Source of the DNA: an uncultured Spirochaetales bacterium
Lineage (GTDB): Bacteria; Spirochaetota; Spirochaetia; Sphaerochaetales; Sphaerochaetaceae
Reading direction: 5' to 3'
NCBI GenBank assembly: GCA_944390865.1
Contig: CALXRC010000005.1
Location: 50,234-114,233, forward strand
DNA: 64,000 nt
Of the stretch, positions 8,838 to 16,301 are shown piece after piece (position 1 is the first letter of the stretch; each line of letters begins with the position of its first letter). The notes beneath the pieces were generated by a model. That model made no database searches, was not told the DNA's origin, and saw only the letters and a list, made by a program, of their open reading frames with translations. Position numbers and translations under genes: made by a program.

Positions 8838-9098
8838 CTACTCTTCCTCTTGGATCCTGTTTTCCTTCTTTGCATGCATTTTCAGGTAATCGAGGCTTTT
8901 CTGCATTTCCTTGATGAACTCCCCGATATCTTCCTGGTAGACAAGCACTGACTGGCGAAGGAAACGTCCGCCCTCAGTCGGCTTGCTCTCAACAATGTTC
9001 AGGTAAAGATCCCCATACATGTTTTCCTTGACATTGAAAAAATAAGTCCTGTCTTTTCTGACAAGTCTCGTCGAATACATTTCACCACGCTGTCCCAT
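8838..9098 (-). CDS. PUR-domain nucleic-acid-binding protein, BpuR-like
   Basis: 86 residues from the ATG at 9098, set by GGAGG at 6 bases; the frame could extend to 9128, but that would run into the promoter. The sequence MGQRGEMYSTRLVRKDRTYFF and the NVKENMYGDLYLNIVESK stretch follow the PUR-alpha repeat fold and closely resemble, from memory, the Borrelia BpuR/DUF3276 family. Borrelia BpuR binds single-stranded DNA and RNA and represses transcription and translation, including of its own gene. The C-terminal 25 residues are helical and charged. It heads a two-gene unit with zupT. Confidence 0.85.
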   Translation of the reverse strand: MGQRGEMYSTRLVRKDRTYFFNVKENMYGDLYLNIVESKPTEGGRFLRQSVLVYQEDIGEFIKEMQKSLDYLKMHAKKENRIQEEE

Positions 9099-9126
9099 AA
9101 AGAACCTCCGCAAATAATTTTCTGCC

Positions 9127-9157
9127 ATATTAAGCTATATATTGAAATAGTTGTCAA
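9127..9157 (-). promoter_or_regulatory. Promoter of bpuR-zupT
   Basis: On the minus strand -35 TTGACA (9157-9152) and -10 TTAATA or TAATAT (within 9133-9127) are separated by 18-19 bases in an AT-rich stretch. The bpuR ATG with GGAGG lies about 30 bases further down. Confidence 0.6.
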
Positions 9158-9230
9158 TACGCATGATCATGTTTAATTCTTTATAAACCAAAAGATTAAG
9201 ATATTTATTGAAAATCTTTTGCTTTCTTTA

Positions 9231-9260
9231 TTGACTAAAAAGGCAATCTTCTGCTACTTT
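9231..9260 (+). promoter_or_regulatory. Promoter of tRNA-Gly
   Basis: -35 TTGACT (9231-9236), 18-base spacer, -10 TACTTT (9255-9260), ending 13 bases before the mature tRNA 5' end. Confidence 0.65.
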
Positions 9261-9273
9261 TGTCTTCGTTATC

Positions 9274-9345
9274 GCGTCTGTCGTATAATGGCTATTACCC
9301 CAGCCTTCCAAGCTGGAGATGCGGGTTCGATTCCCGTCGGACGCT
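9274..9345 (+). tRNA. tRNA-Gly (anticodon TCC)
   Basis: 72 bases forming a full cloverleaf: acceptor GCGTCTG / CGGACGC with one G-T pair, anticodon stem CCAGC / GCTGG with loop CTTCCAA (anticodon 9307-9309), and T-arm with GGTTCGATTCC. The 3' CCA is not encoded. It is a single-gene unit with its own promoter and terminator. Confidence 0.95.
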
Positions 9346-9349
9346 TAGG

Positions 9350-9381
9350 GGCAGTTCCTTTTTGCGGGAATTGCCTTTTTT
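9350..9381 (+). terminator. Intrinsic terminator of tRNA-Gly
   Basis: 9-bp stem (GGCAGTTCC with GGAATTGCC, one G-U pair), 8-base loop, then six T. Confidence 0.85.
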
Positions 9382-9468
9382 GTATCTCCTGCCTCTCAGG
9401 CGCCCTGCTGACTTGATGAACCGCGCCCGGGCATGGAAAAATAAAAAGTAAAGACAGGTTTTGCTTTC

Positions 9469-10620
9469 ATGATCTATTCAGCCGACAAATATGCTTATTT
9501 CATAATTCACAGGATGCTGCGTCTTGAAGAAGGCGAGCGTCTGACGCTGCATGCAAATGAAGAGACAATCGAGTTTGCGCACAAGGTCGCGCATGAGGCT
9601 GCTGAGTCCAGCGGCGTCACTGTCAGCCTTGTCTACATCGAAAACGGCAGGGTCGAATCTGTTGACGAGATTGCTCCGTCCTGCAGGGAGAAAAAGGCAA
9701 AGTCAGACTGTCTGCTGAATCTTGCAAGCTTCACGCCCTCAGTGTTCAGAGAAGATGAAGAGCTTGATGCTCCATCCCTTCAAAGGCACAGGCTCCTTTC
9801 TGATCCTGTCTTTCTGGACAGAAGGATATCCTTCCCATATGCGGTTGCCTATGTGCCAACTGCAGCCTGGGCCCAGTTCATCTACGGAGCTGGTGCAACA
9901 GCTGACAGGCTCTGGCTTGATCTTGCTGAGTTTCTCTCCCTCGACGACGAGGACGCCTCCAGTGCAGAGAAGATCCTGACTCAGAGGGCTGCAGTGCTGA
10001 ACAGTCTGGGTATCCGCTCTCTTCAGCTTGAAGCTGACAACATCAGCCTTTCAGCCGATCTGGCAGACGGAGCCCGGATAACCACGACGGCGATGAATCT
10101 CAACGGAAGAAGGTTCTTCTGCCCCAGCCTTCCGTGCGAGGATCTTATCTTTCCGGTGAACTTCCGCAGTGCCAGAGGCTCTTTCAGGTCAACCTATCCT
10201 TTCAGGCTCTTTGACAGGGTCTTTGATTCTGCTTCATTCACCGTGAAGGATGGAAAGATTGCATCAGCAAGCGGCATCGAGCCAGCTTATATCAACAGGT
10301 ATATGAACATCGACGAGAGGGCTGCTTTCGCAGGCGAGATCATACTGTGCGAAAGCCTTACCCAGCCGGCAAAGACGGACCTCGCCTTCGGCATTCCTCT
10401 TCTGGACAGGATGAGGTCAAGTGAGGTTGTATTCGGGGGAATAAGCCCTGAGGCTGTCACTCTTGATGATGAGACCCAGCTTGAGGCAAGCGGGCTGAAC
10501 ACAAGCTTTGCCCGTCTGGAAGTGCCAGTGGGAAGCAGACAGCTGTCTGTCGCGGCAAAGCTTTCAGACGGACGCACTGTATCAATTTTTGAAGACGGAG
10601 TCTTTGCTCTCGGAATTTAG
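9469..10620 (+). CDS. M29-type aminopeptidase homologue lacking the metal ligands
   Basis: 383 residues, near the usual length (about 410) of clan MQ family M29 metallo-aminopeptidases (AmpS/aminopeptidase T). Family landmarks are visible: YAVAYVPTAAWAQFIYG (the Pt.aWA motif, about residues 124-140), LNSLGIRSLQLEADNISLSADL, SLPCEDLIFP in place of the N-x-P-T-E-E motif, AGEIILCE, and the C-terminal end VGSRQLSV...DGRTVSIFEDG. The ligand-bearing positions look changed: the D-E-N-x-x-x-H segment reads LLDRMRSSEVV, and the H-x-D pair before the terminal G-S reads R-L-E. It therefore looks like a pseudoenzyme or a protein with a changed activity. Downstream it overlaps the 3' end of coaX by 39 bases. 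Confidence 0.7.
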   Translation: MIYSADKYAYFIIHRMLRLEEGERLTLHANEETIEFAHKVAHEAAESSGVTVSLVYIENGRVESVDEIAPSCREKKAKSDCLLNLASFTPSVFREDEELDAPSLQRHRLLSDPVFLDRRISFPYAVAYVPTAAWAQFIYGAGATADRLWLDLAEFLSLDDEDASSAEKILTQRAAVLNSLGIRSLQLEADNISLSADLADGARITTTAMNLNGRRFFCPSLPCEDLIFPVNFRSARGSFRSTYPFRLFDRVFDSASFTVKDGKIASASGIEPAYINRYMNIDERAAFAGEIILCESLTQPAKTDLAFGIPLLDRMRSSEVVFGGISPEAVTLDDETQLEASGLNTSFARLEVPVGSRQLSVAAKLSDGRTVSIFEDGVFALGI

Positions 10621-11373
10621 CTGAGCAAGCAGCCTGAGTCCGTTGAGCGTATGATATTTGTCAACACTGTCAATCAGCGGAATCATCGGCGCAATGGTCT
10701 GGCACAGACCTCCTGTCGCCATGACATAAATTCTGGCTTTAAGTTCCTGCGAGGTCTGTCTGATCAGCCTCTCAACCAGGCCTGCATAGCCGAACATCAT
10801 TCCGGCCCTGATCGAGTCCTCGCTGTTCCTGCCAAGGCAGCTTTCAGGCTGACTGAGCTCTGCCTGAGGAAGCTGGGCCGTTGAGCCGAAGAGCGCGTTG
10901 ACGCCGGTCAGAAGGCCGGGAACAATGGCCACGCCCTTCACTTCTCCCTTAGGACTCACTGTGGAGAACGTCAGTGCAGTTCCGAAATCGACTGTCATCA
11001 CATATTTATCCGGATGAACATGATGCGCCCAGGCAAGGTTGCACAGAAGATCGCTTCCCAGCTGGGCCGGAATTGAGGCTCTGTCGAGGCCTGTCTCAGC
11101 AAAGCGGCTGACAACAAAAGGAGAAACGCCGAAAAGCTTTGACATCACCTTCTGCATGCTCAGCGTGAGATTCGGAACGACAGAGGAGATTATCACCTTG
11201 TCTACCGCACCCGGATCAGCATCCCCGTTTTTCAGAAGGGAGCTGAAGATCACCCTGTACTCATCGGATGTCTTCTTCTGATCTGAAAACACACGGTATG
11301 TGCTGATCCACTCTCCGCCATCGCTTATGGCGAGGACGATGTTGGTGTTTCCCACATCAAGCGCAGCAGTCAT
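10582..11373 (-). CDS. coaX: Type III pantothenate kinase
   Basis: 263 residues. CoaX phosphorylates pantothenate, the first step to coenzyme A; the type III enzyme is feedback-resistant and needs a monovalent cation. ASKHA-fold motifs are present: P-loop-like DVGNTN near the N-terminus, TVDFGTALTFS in the middle, and a GLLTGVNALFGSTAQLPQAEL segment. Its ATG overlaps the stop of the upstream ABC-F gene (TAATG), indicating coupling. It converges on the M29-like gene with a 39-base overlap. Confidence 0.93.
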   Translation of the reverse strand: MTAALDVGNTNIVLAISDGGEWISTYRVFSDQKKTSDEYRVIFSSLLKNGDADPGAVDKVIISSVVPNLTLSMQKVMSKLFGVSPFVVSRFAETGLDRASIPAQLGSDLLCNLAWAHHVHPDKYVMTVDFGTALTFSTVSPKGEVKGVAIVPGLLTGVNALFGSTAQLPQAELSQPESCLGRNSEDSIRAGMMFGYAGLVERLIRQTSQELKARIYVMATGGLCQTIAPMIPLIDSVDKYHTLNGLRLLAQLNSESKDSVFKN

Positions 11374-13010
11374 TACAGAAGCACCACAGAATGTCTGCCT
11401 TCGTAGGCCTTGTCCCTGAGTGCGTCAATGCTCTTGTCATTGATGTAGCTCTCAAAGTCGGTGAACCTGTCAATGAGGCCGCCGGGAACGAACTCGATGA
11501 TTCTGTTGGCAATTGAATCGACGAACTGATGGTCATGGCTGTTGAACAGCAGTGTGCCCTTGAAGTTGATAAGACCGTCATTGAGGGCCTGGATTGACTC
11601 AAGGTCAAGATGGCTGGTCGGCTCATCGAAGATCATGCAGTTCGCACCTTCAAGCATCATTCTTGCAAGCACGACCCTGACCTTCTCTCCTCCGGAAAGG
11701 ACCCTGCAGGCCTTCAGCGCCTCATCGCCTGAAAAGAGCATTCTGCCCAGGAAGGAGCGCACAAAGGTGTCATCATCTTCCTTGCTGAACTGCTGAAGGT
11801 AATCAGCAATGGACATGTCAGTGTCAAAGAGCTTTGTGTTGTCCTTGGGGAAATAGCTGAGTGAAGTGGTCACGCCCCAGGCATAGCTTCCGCTGTCCGG
11901 CTCCATTTCTCCTGCAAGGATCTGGAAAAGCACTGTCTTCGCATAATGGTTCGGACCGACGAAGGCAACCTTGTCTCCGGGATTGATCGTAAGATTGAGA
12001 TTCTCGAATATGACCTGTCCGTCAATTGTCTTTGAAAGATCCTTGATCTCAAGACAGTTCTTGCCGATCTCCCGCTCCGGCTTGAATGCGACGTACGGGA
12101 AGCGCCTGCTGGAGGGCTTGATGTCGTCAAGAGTCAGCTTGTCGATAAGCTTCTTTCGGCTTGTGGCCTGCTTTGCCTTAGCGACGTTGGAACTGAAGCG
12201 CTGGATGAATTCCTTCAGCTCAGCGATCTTCTCCTCGCGTCTCTTCTTCTCATCCTTCAGCTGCTTTGCGGCAAGCTGGCTGGACATATACCAGAAATCA
12301 TAGTTTCCGACATAGAGCTGGATCTTGCCGAAGTCGATATCGCAGATATGAGTACAGACAGTGTTCAGGAAGTGTCTGTCATGGCTGACTACAATGACTG
12401 TGTTATTGAAGTCGGCGAGGAAGTCCTCAAGCCAGTGAACGGACTCAAGATCAAGGTGGTTGGTGGGCTCGTCGAGCAGCAGGATGTCAGGGTTTCCGAA
12501 AAGAGCCTGGGCAAGAAGGACACGGACCTTGAGATTGTCCTCAATGTCCTCCATCTTCTTCTCATGAAGCTCGGTCGGAATTCCAAGTCCGTCAAGCATC
12601 TGGGCCGCTTCACTCTCCGCTTCCCAGCCGCCCATCTCGGAAAACTCGCTCTCGAGCTCAGCAGCCCTGATGCCGTCTTCTTCTGAGAAATCTTCCTTTG
12701 CGTAGATCTCATCTCTCTCCTTCATCACGGAGTAAAGCTTGTCATAGCCCATGATGACTGTCTCAAGAACTCCGTACTTGTTGAAGGCGAAGTGATCCTG
12801 GCGCAGCACGGCCATGCGCTCTCCGGGAGTTATGATGACCTCGCCGCTGTCAGCCTCAATCTCGCCTGAGAGAATTTTCATGAATGTGGACTTGCCTGCA
12901 CCGTTTGCACCGATTATGCCGTAGCAGTTGCCCGGAGTGAACTTGATGTTGACGTCCTTGAAAAGAACCTGTGTTCCGTATGAAAGAGAAATGTTGCTTG
13001 CTGTAATCAC
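11373..13010 (-). CDS. ABC-F ATPase, YbiT-like, with degenerate motifs
   Basis: 545 residues, two ABC domains and no membrane segments: a ribosome-associated ABC-F protein. The first domain has a good Walker A (GANGAGKST) and Walker B (ILLLDEPTNHLD), but its signature region reads EDNLKVRVLLAQ rather than LSGGQ, as in E. coli YbiT. The linker is charged and includes AKAKQATSRKKLIDKL. The second domain has LSGGEKVRVVLA and CMIFDEPTSHLD, but its Walker A reads GPNHYAKTV, lacking two glycines of G-x-x-G-x-G-K-[ST]. YbiT-type proteins are thought to bind the ribosomal E site and tune translation. It begins 21 bases after the tRNA terminator. Confidence 0.9.
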   Translation of the reverse strand: MITASNISLSYGTQVLFKDVNIKFTPGNCYGIIGANGAGKSTFMKILSGEIEADSGEVIITPGERMAVLRQDHFAFNKYGVLETVIMGYDKLYSVMKERDEIYAKEDFSEEDGIRAAELESEFSEMGGWEAESEAAQMLDGLGIPTELHEKKMEDIEDNLKVRVLLAQALFGNPDILLLDEPTNHLDLESVHWLEDFLADFNNTVIVVSHDRHFLNTVCTHICDIDFGKIQLYVGNYDFWYMSSQLAAKQLKDEKKRREEKIAELKEFIQRFSSNVAKAKQATSRKKLIDKLTLDDIKPSSRRFPYVAFKPEREIGKNCLEIKDLSKTIDGQVIFENLNLTINPGDKVAFVGPNHYAKTVLFQILAGEMEPDSGSYAWGVTTSLSYFPKDNTKLFDTDMSIADYLQQFSKEDDDTFVRSFLGRMLFSGDEALKACRVLSGGEKVRVVLARMMLEGANCMIFDEPTSHLDLESIQALNDGLINFKGTLLFNSHDHQFVDSIANRIIEFVPGGLIDRFTDFESYINDKSIDALRDKAYEGRHSVVLL

Positions 13011-13030
13011 GGGGTAAAATGCTCCTGATC

Positions 13031-13067
13031 AAAAAAAAATACAGCACAGGTTTGGTTCCTGTGCTGT
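13031..13067 (-). terminator. Intrinsic terminator of the tRNA-Gln/tRNA-Glu unit
   Basis: On the minus strand a perfect 10-bp stem (ACAGCACAGG / CCTGTGCTGT) with a 7-base loop is followed by a run of nine T after one A. Confidence 0.92.
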
Positions 13068-13075
13068 TCTCGTTT

Positions 13076-13147
13076 TAGTTCCTAGGGGAATCGAACCCCT
13101 ATTTAGAGACTGAGAATCTCCCGTCCTAACCGTTAGACGAAGGAACC
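13076..13147 (-). tRNA. tRNA-Glu (anticodon CTC)
   Basis: 72 bases. Acceptor GGTTCCT / AGGAACT, D-arm GTCTAACGGTTAGGAC, anticodon stem GGAGA / TCTCT with loop TTCTCAG, giving CTC at positions 34-36 with T33 and A37 correctly placed. The T-arm has GGTTCGATTCC. No encoded CCA. It lies 4 bases after tRNA-Gln in the same transcript. Confidence 0.92.
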
Positions 13148-13151
13148 GTTT

Positions 13152-13222
13152 CTGGGATGGAGGGATTCGAACCCCCAAAGGCAGAACCAGAATCTGCAGT
13201 GTTACCATTACACTACATCCCA
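13152..13222 (-). tRNA. tRNA-Gln (anticodon CTG)
   Basis: 71 bases. Acceptor TGGGATG / CATCCCA, anticodon stem GCAGA / TCTGC with loop TTCTGGT (CTG). T-arm GGGGTTCGAATCCCTC. No encoded CCA. It is the first gene of a two-tRNA unit. Confidence 0.93.
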
Positions 13223-13246
13223 TCTCTCTGTTTCCAGTCCTCAGGT

Positions 13247-13275
13247 ACACTACCTGAAAGACTGCAAAGTGTCAA
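13247..13275 (-). promoter_or_regulatory. Promoter of the tRNA-Gln/tRNA-Glu unit
   Basis: On the minus strand -35 TTGACA (13275-13270), 17-base spacer, -10 TAGTGT (13252-13247), 24 bases before the tRNA-Gln 5' end. Confidence 0.65.
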
Positions 13276-13310
13276 CACTCTTTTTCCAAAAAATTTCTTT
13301 TTTTTCCGGA

Positions 13311-14330
13311 TCAGGGATAAGCATGCTTGAAGGCCATGACTCTTGAGGATGCACTGAGGCGGTCATCGTCCCTGAATCCGTCGCAAAGATAGCGGTATGC
13401 CAGTCCAGCGACCATTGCACCGTTGTCCGTGCACAGTTTCAGGGAGGGGAATGTCACTGTGCAGCCGCCCTCCTCCAGGGCTTTCAGCTCGCTTCTGAGA
13501 AGGCTGTTTGCAGCAACTCCGCCTCCGGCTGAAACACGCTTCAGTCCAGTGTCCTTCAATGCAGCCTTGACTCTCTTCATCAGAATGCCGACAGCACAGC
13601 GCTGGAATGATGCTGCGATGTTTTCGGCGCTGGCCTCGGCATTTCCGTTTCTGAACTTGTCCAGCTGATTGATCACAGCTGTCTTCAGACCGCTGTATGA
13701 CATGTCATAAGGATGCTCTCCTCTGTCCAGAGTCGGTCCAGGGAAAAGAAAGGCCATCGGATCTCCGTTTTTGCTCAGACGGTCGATGACGACTCCTCCG
13801 GGATAGCCGAGGTCATAGAATTTGGCGACCTTGTCGAAGGCCTCTCCTATTGCGTCGTCGATTGTCGTTCCCAGGACCCTGATATCATCATAGCCGCTCA
13901 CTGTGCATATCACTGTGTGTCCTCCGGAAACGAGAACGCCCAGATAAGGGTATTCAAGCGGCGTCTCTATCTGGGAGGCATAGAGATGTGCCCTGATATG
14001 GTCAATGCCGATTACAGGAATGCCAAGTGCTCTGGCAAAGGATTTGGCAAAGCTGACGCCGACAAGCAGGCTGCCCAGCAGGCCTGGCCTGTTCGACACT
14101 GCAACAGCATCAAGGTCTGAACATTTCAGACCTGCCTGTTTCACTGCAGCGCTGACAACCTGGCTGATCCACTCTGTGTGAAGCCGGCTCGCAAGCTCCG
14201 GGACAACGCCCTGATACGGTTTGTGAAGCTCTATCTGGGTCGCAATGACATTTGACAGAATCTCGCGGCCGTCCTTAACGACAGCTGCCGAGCATTCGTC
14301 GCAGCTTGTCTCAATACCTAATACAATCAT
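13311..14330 (-). CDS. tsaD: tRNA N6-threonylcarbamoyladenosine synthase subunit TsaD
   Basis: 339 residues. TsaD transfers the threonylcarbamoyl group to A37 of ANN-decoding tRNAs with TsaB, TsaE and TsaC. ASKHA-fold motifs: GIETSCDECSAAVV at the start, the metal-binding H-x3-H in DHIRAHLYAS (about residues 110-119), VSGGHT, and the C-terminal GGGVAANSLLR and CTDNGAMVA. The family is about 340 residues, so the protein is full length. It starts 8 bases after a small acidic-protein gene and probably shares its transcript. The run of A/T beyond the stop may act as a weak terminator. Confidence 0.97.
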   Translation of the reverse strand: MIVLGIETSCDECSAAVVKDGREILSNVIATQIELHKPYQGVVPELASRLHTEWISQVVSAAVKQAGLKCSDLDAVAVSNRPGLLGSLLVGVSFAKSFARALGIPVIGIDHIRAHLYASQIETPLEYPYLGVLVSGGHTVICTVSGYDDIRVLGTTIDDAIGEAFDKVAKFYDLGYPGGVVIDRLSKNGDPMAFLFPGPTLDRGEHPYDMSYSGLKTAVINQLDKFRNGNAEASAENIAASFQRCAVGILMKRVKAALKDTGLKRVSAGGGVAANSLLRSELKALEEGGCTVTFPSLKLCTDNGAMVAGLAYRYLCDGFRDDDRLSASSRVMAFKHAYP

Positions 14331-14338
14331 GAAATAAT

Positions 14339-14587
14339 TTAATACAGTTCTTCTTCTTCCTCGTCAAGCAAGAAATCATCATCCTCTTCAAGCTCTGTGT
14401 TGTAGAAACCGCTCTGGAAGAAGAGATTATACAGCTCCTGGGAATGAATCGTCTCGAAATAAGTCACCACTGCCGATCCTGCCGGCTGTCCGACAAGCAC
14501 GGAAGGCTCCTGCTTTGGCGCCCTGTGAAGAGGAACCGGAATGATCAGGTCTTTCGAAACGCCTTTTCCATAATATACATCTCCCAC
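14339..14587 (-). CDS. Small acidic-tailed protein, function unknown
   Basis: 82 residues from a GTG at 14587 with AAGGAGGG 7 bases upstream, a strong site. I do not recognise it. The N-terminal half contains DLIIPVPLHRAPKQEPSVLV, a possible extended peptide; the C-terminal 20 residues are almost entirely Asp/Glu with Leu. There are no Cys residues and no membrane segment. It lies directly upstream of tsaD in one unit and has its own promoter with an overlapping dyad. The acidic tail could bind a basic partner. Confidence 0.75.
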   Translation of the reverse strand: MGDVYYGKGVSKDLIIPVPLHRAPKQEPSVLVGQPAGSAVVTYFETIHSQELYNLFFQSGFYNTELEEDDDFLLDEEEEELY

Positions 14588-14608
14588 TGCAATGCCCTCC
14601 TTAAATGA

Positions 14609-14638
14609 ATTTTATCATGTACTGTAATTCCTGTACAA
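14609..14638 (-). promoter_or_regulatory. Promoter and overlapping dyad upstream of the acidic protein and tsaD
   Basis: On the minus strand -35 TTGTAC (14638-14633), 18-base spacer, -10 TAAAAT (14614-14609) preceded by TGA. The spacer is spanned by an imperfect palindrome, GTACAGGAATTACAGTAC (14636-14619), with perfect GTAC ends and a central AATT, a possible operator. Confidence 0.5.
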
Positions 14639-14735
14639 AAGATAATAGCAAAAAGGAAAAAGAAAAGAACAGAATTATTCTGCCTTAAACTTTTTTCTGA
14701 TGGATGCCGGAGTGGAAAGACTGCAGTGCCCTCAT

Positions 14736-14759
14736 GAAAGAAAAAGCACCCAGAGGTGC
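14736..14759 (-). terminator. Intrinsic terminator of tRNA-Thr
   Basis: On the minus strand GCACC-TCTG-GGTGC is followed by TTTTTCTTTC. It lies 41 bases beyond the tRNA 3' end. Confidence 0.75.
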
Positions 14760-14800
14760 CCTCTGCTGCTTCAGCTGACAGCAGTTCAGTCTTGTTTTAA

Positions 14801-14872
14801 AGCCAGGATTGGGATTTGAACCCAAGACCTGCTCATTACGAGTGAGCCGCTCTACCCCTGAGCTATTCTGGC
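14801..14872 (-). tRNA. tRNA-Thr (anticodon CGT)
   Basis: 72 bases. Acceptor GCCAGAA / TCCTGGC with one A-C mismatch at the sixth pair, D-arm GCTCAGGGGTAGAGC, anticodon stem GCTCA / TGAGC with loop CTCGTAA (CGT), T-arm GGGTTCAAATCCC. No encoded CCA. Confidence 0.92.
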
Positions 14873-14884
14873 AAAATCCTTTTT

Positions 14885-14913
14885 CTTATAGCACACAAGC
14901 GCAAATAATACAA
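14885..14913 (-). promoter_or_regulatory. Promoter of tRNA-Thr
   Basis: On the minus strand -35 TTGTAT (14913-14908), 17-base spacer, -10 TATAAG (14890-14885), 12 bases before the tRNA. Between it and the tldE stop lies a GC-rich hairpin (CTGCCGC / GCGGCAG) without a T-run, possibly a weak stop for tldE transcription. Confidence 0.7.
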
Positions 14914-14959
14914 CTGGCTTTTCTGCCTGCCGCCTGAAAAAGCGGCAGACAGGAAATTA

Positions 14960-16300
14960 TCAGGCTTCTCCTGCAACGGAAAGAGAGGAGACCAGGATGC
15001 TGGGACTTCCCGCCCTGGTCTGGGACAGCGTGACATCAAACTCCAGATCATCGGCAACTGCCGTGATGTTCTCAAGCATTGAGAAAAAATTTCCTGCGAC
15101 AGTGAAGCCCTGAGCTGCAGGCCCCAGCTTTCCGCCGCTGATGATGAAGCCTGATGATTCGATTGAAAAGTCTCCGCTTACGGGATTCGCACCGGCATGA
15201 AAGCCCTTCATCGAAGTGATGTATAGGCCCTCTCCTGCCATAGCCAGAAGCTCATCCAGGCTCAGATCAGAGGGCCGGATGTAAAAGGAATAAGGACTGA
15301 TTGCGCTTCCGGACAATGAGGCTGCGGCATTCGCCGTAGTCACGGTTCCCTCCTTCTGGGCCCACTGCCTGTTGTAAAGCAGAGTCTTCAGGATGCCGTC
15401 GCTGATGACTTCTTTCGTGTACGTCGCCTCTCCGTCACCGTCAAAGGTCTTCTGCACTGTATAGCCTGGATAGAGAGGATCATCAATGAGAGTGACTGCG
15501 CTGCTGGCAACAGGCTTTCCGACTCTGTCCTTGTAAGGAGAAAGGCCAAGACAGGCAGTCTTGCCTGAAAAGGCTGATGAGAAGGCAGAGAGGAACATGT
15601 TGAAGCATTCCGGGCAGAAAATGATTTTCCGCTCTCCGGATCTGACGCTTTCTGGATGCAGCTTGTCCAGAGCCTTTCTGACAACAGGAAGCATGCTGAG
15701 AGAGGAAAGGTCTCCCTCCCTGATCAGCCAGGCGCTCTTCACCTCATCTTTGTCACGCACGATGACGCTTGATGAGATATAGCAGGATGAGAATGAGTCT
15801 GACAGGGAGACACCTCTTGAATTCTCAGTGAAGCTTGTGCTTGAAATGGCTGCAGCCTCGCTCTCGCTGCCCTGGCTCACGCGCCTGTCTGCTGCAAAAA
15901 GTTCACTCTGGACCTCTCTCAGTTTTGCTTTCAGCTGTGCGGCCGATGCTGTGTATGAGCTCGGACTGTTCTTTTCAGGATAAGCCTTTCCCTTTTCTGT
16001 GACAGCGGGTCTGAATGCAGGATCCGGCTCCTTGACGCAGCAGTTGTCAAATGCAAGGCTCACAAGGCGGCGGACTGTGTTTTCATCAGTCTTCTCGCTG
16101 ACAGCCGTGCCTTCCCTGCCCTGGCAGATGACCCTGAGACTCAGAGTCTGGTCTGAAGAGGAAGTGAATTCCGTCAGCTCATCGTTCACCATGCCGGCAC
16201 TGACAGAAGAGCCGGATGAATAGACAACTTCCCAGTCCTCAATTCCAAGCCTGGCGCACTCAAGCTCTACAATCGAGCGGATTTCCTTCTGACTCAGCAT
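14960..16300 (-). CDS. tldE: TldE/PmbA-type modulator of the TldD protease
   Basis: 446 residues, the family length. TldE pairs with TldD to form a heterodimeric zinc protease that degrades unfolded peptides; in E. coli it matures microcin B17 and handles CcdA. This subunit lacks the HExxxH motif, as expected. Recognisable parts are the N-terminal domain with DQTLSLRVICQGREG and the C-terminal half with GSAISPYSFYIRPSDLSLDELLAMAGEGLYITSMKG and GANPVSGDFSIESSGFIISGGKLG. It follows tldD by 1 base. Confidence 0.92.
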   Translation of the reverse strand: MLSQKEIRSIVELECARLGIEDWEVVYSSGSSVSAGMVNDELTEFTSSSDQTLSLRVICQGREGTAVSEKTDENTVRRLVSLAFDNCCVKEPDPAFRPAVTEKGKAYPEKNSPSSYTASAAQLKAKLREVQSELFAADRRVSQGSESEAAAISSTSFTENSRGVSLSDSFSSCYISSSVIVRDKDEVKSAWLIREGDLSSLSMLPVVRKALDKLHPESVRSGERKIIFCPECFNMFLSAFSSAFSGKTACLGLSPYKDRVGKPVASSAVTLIDDPLYPGYTVQKTFDGDGEATYTKEVISDGILKTLLYNRQWAQKEGTVTTANAAASLSGSAISPYSFYIRPSDLSLDELLAMAGEGLYITSMKGFHAGANPVSGDFSIESSGFIISGGKLGPAAQGFTVAGNFFSMLENITAVADDLEFDVTLSQTRAGSPSILVSSLSVAGEA

Positions 16301-16301
16301 C

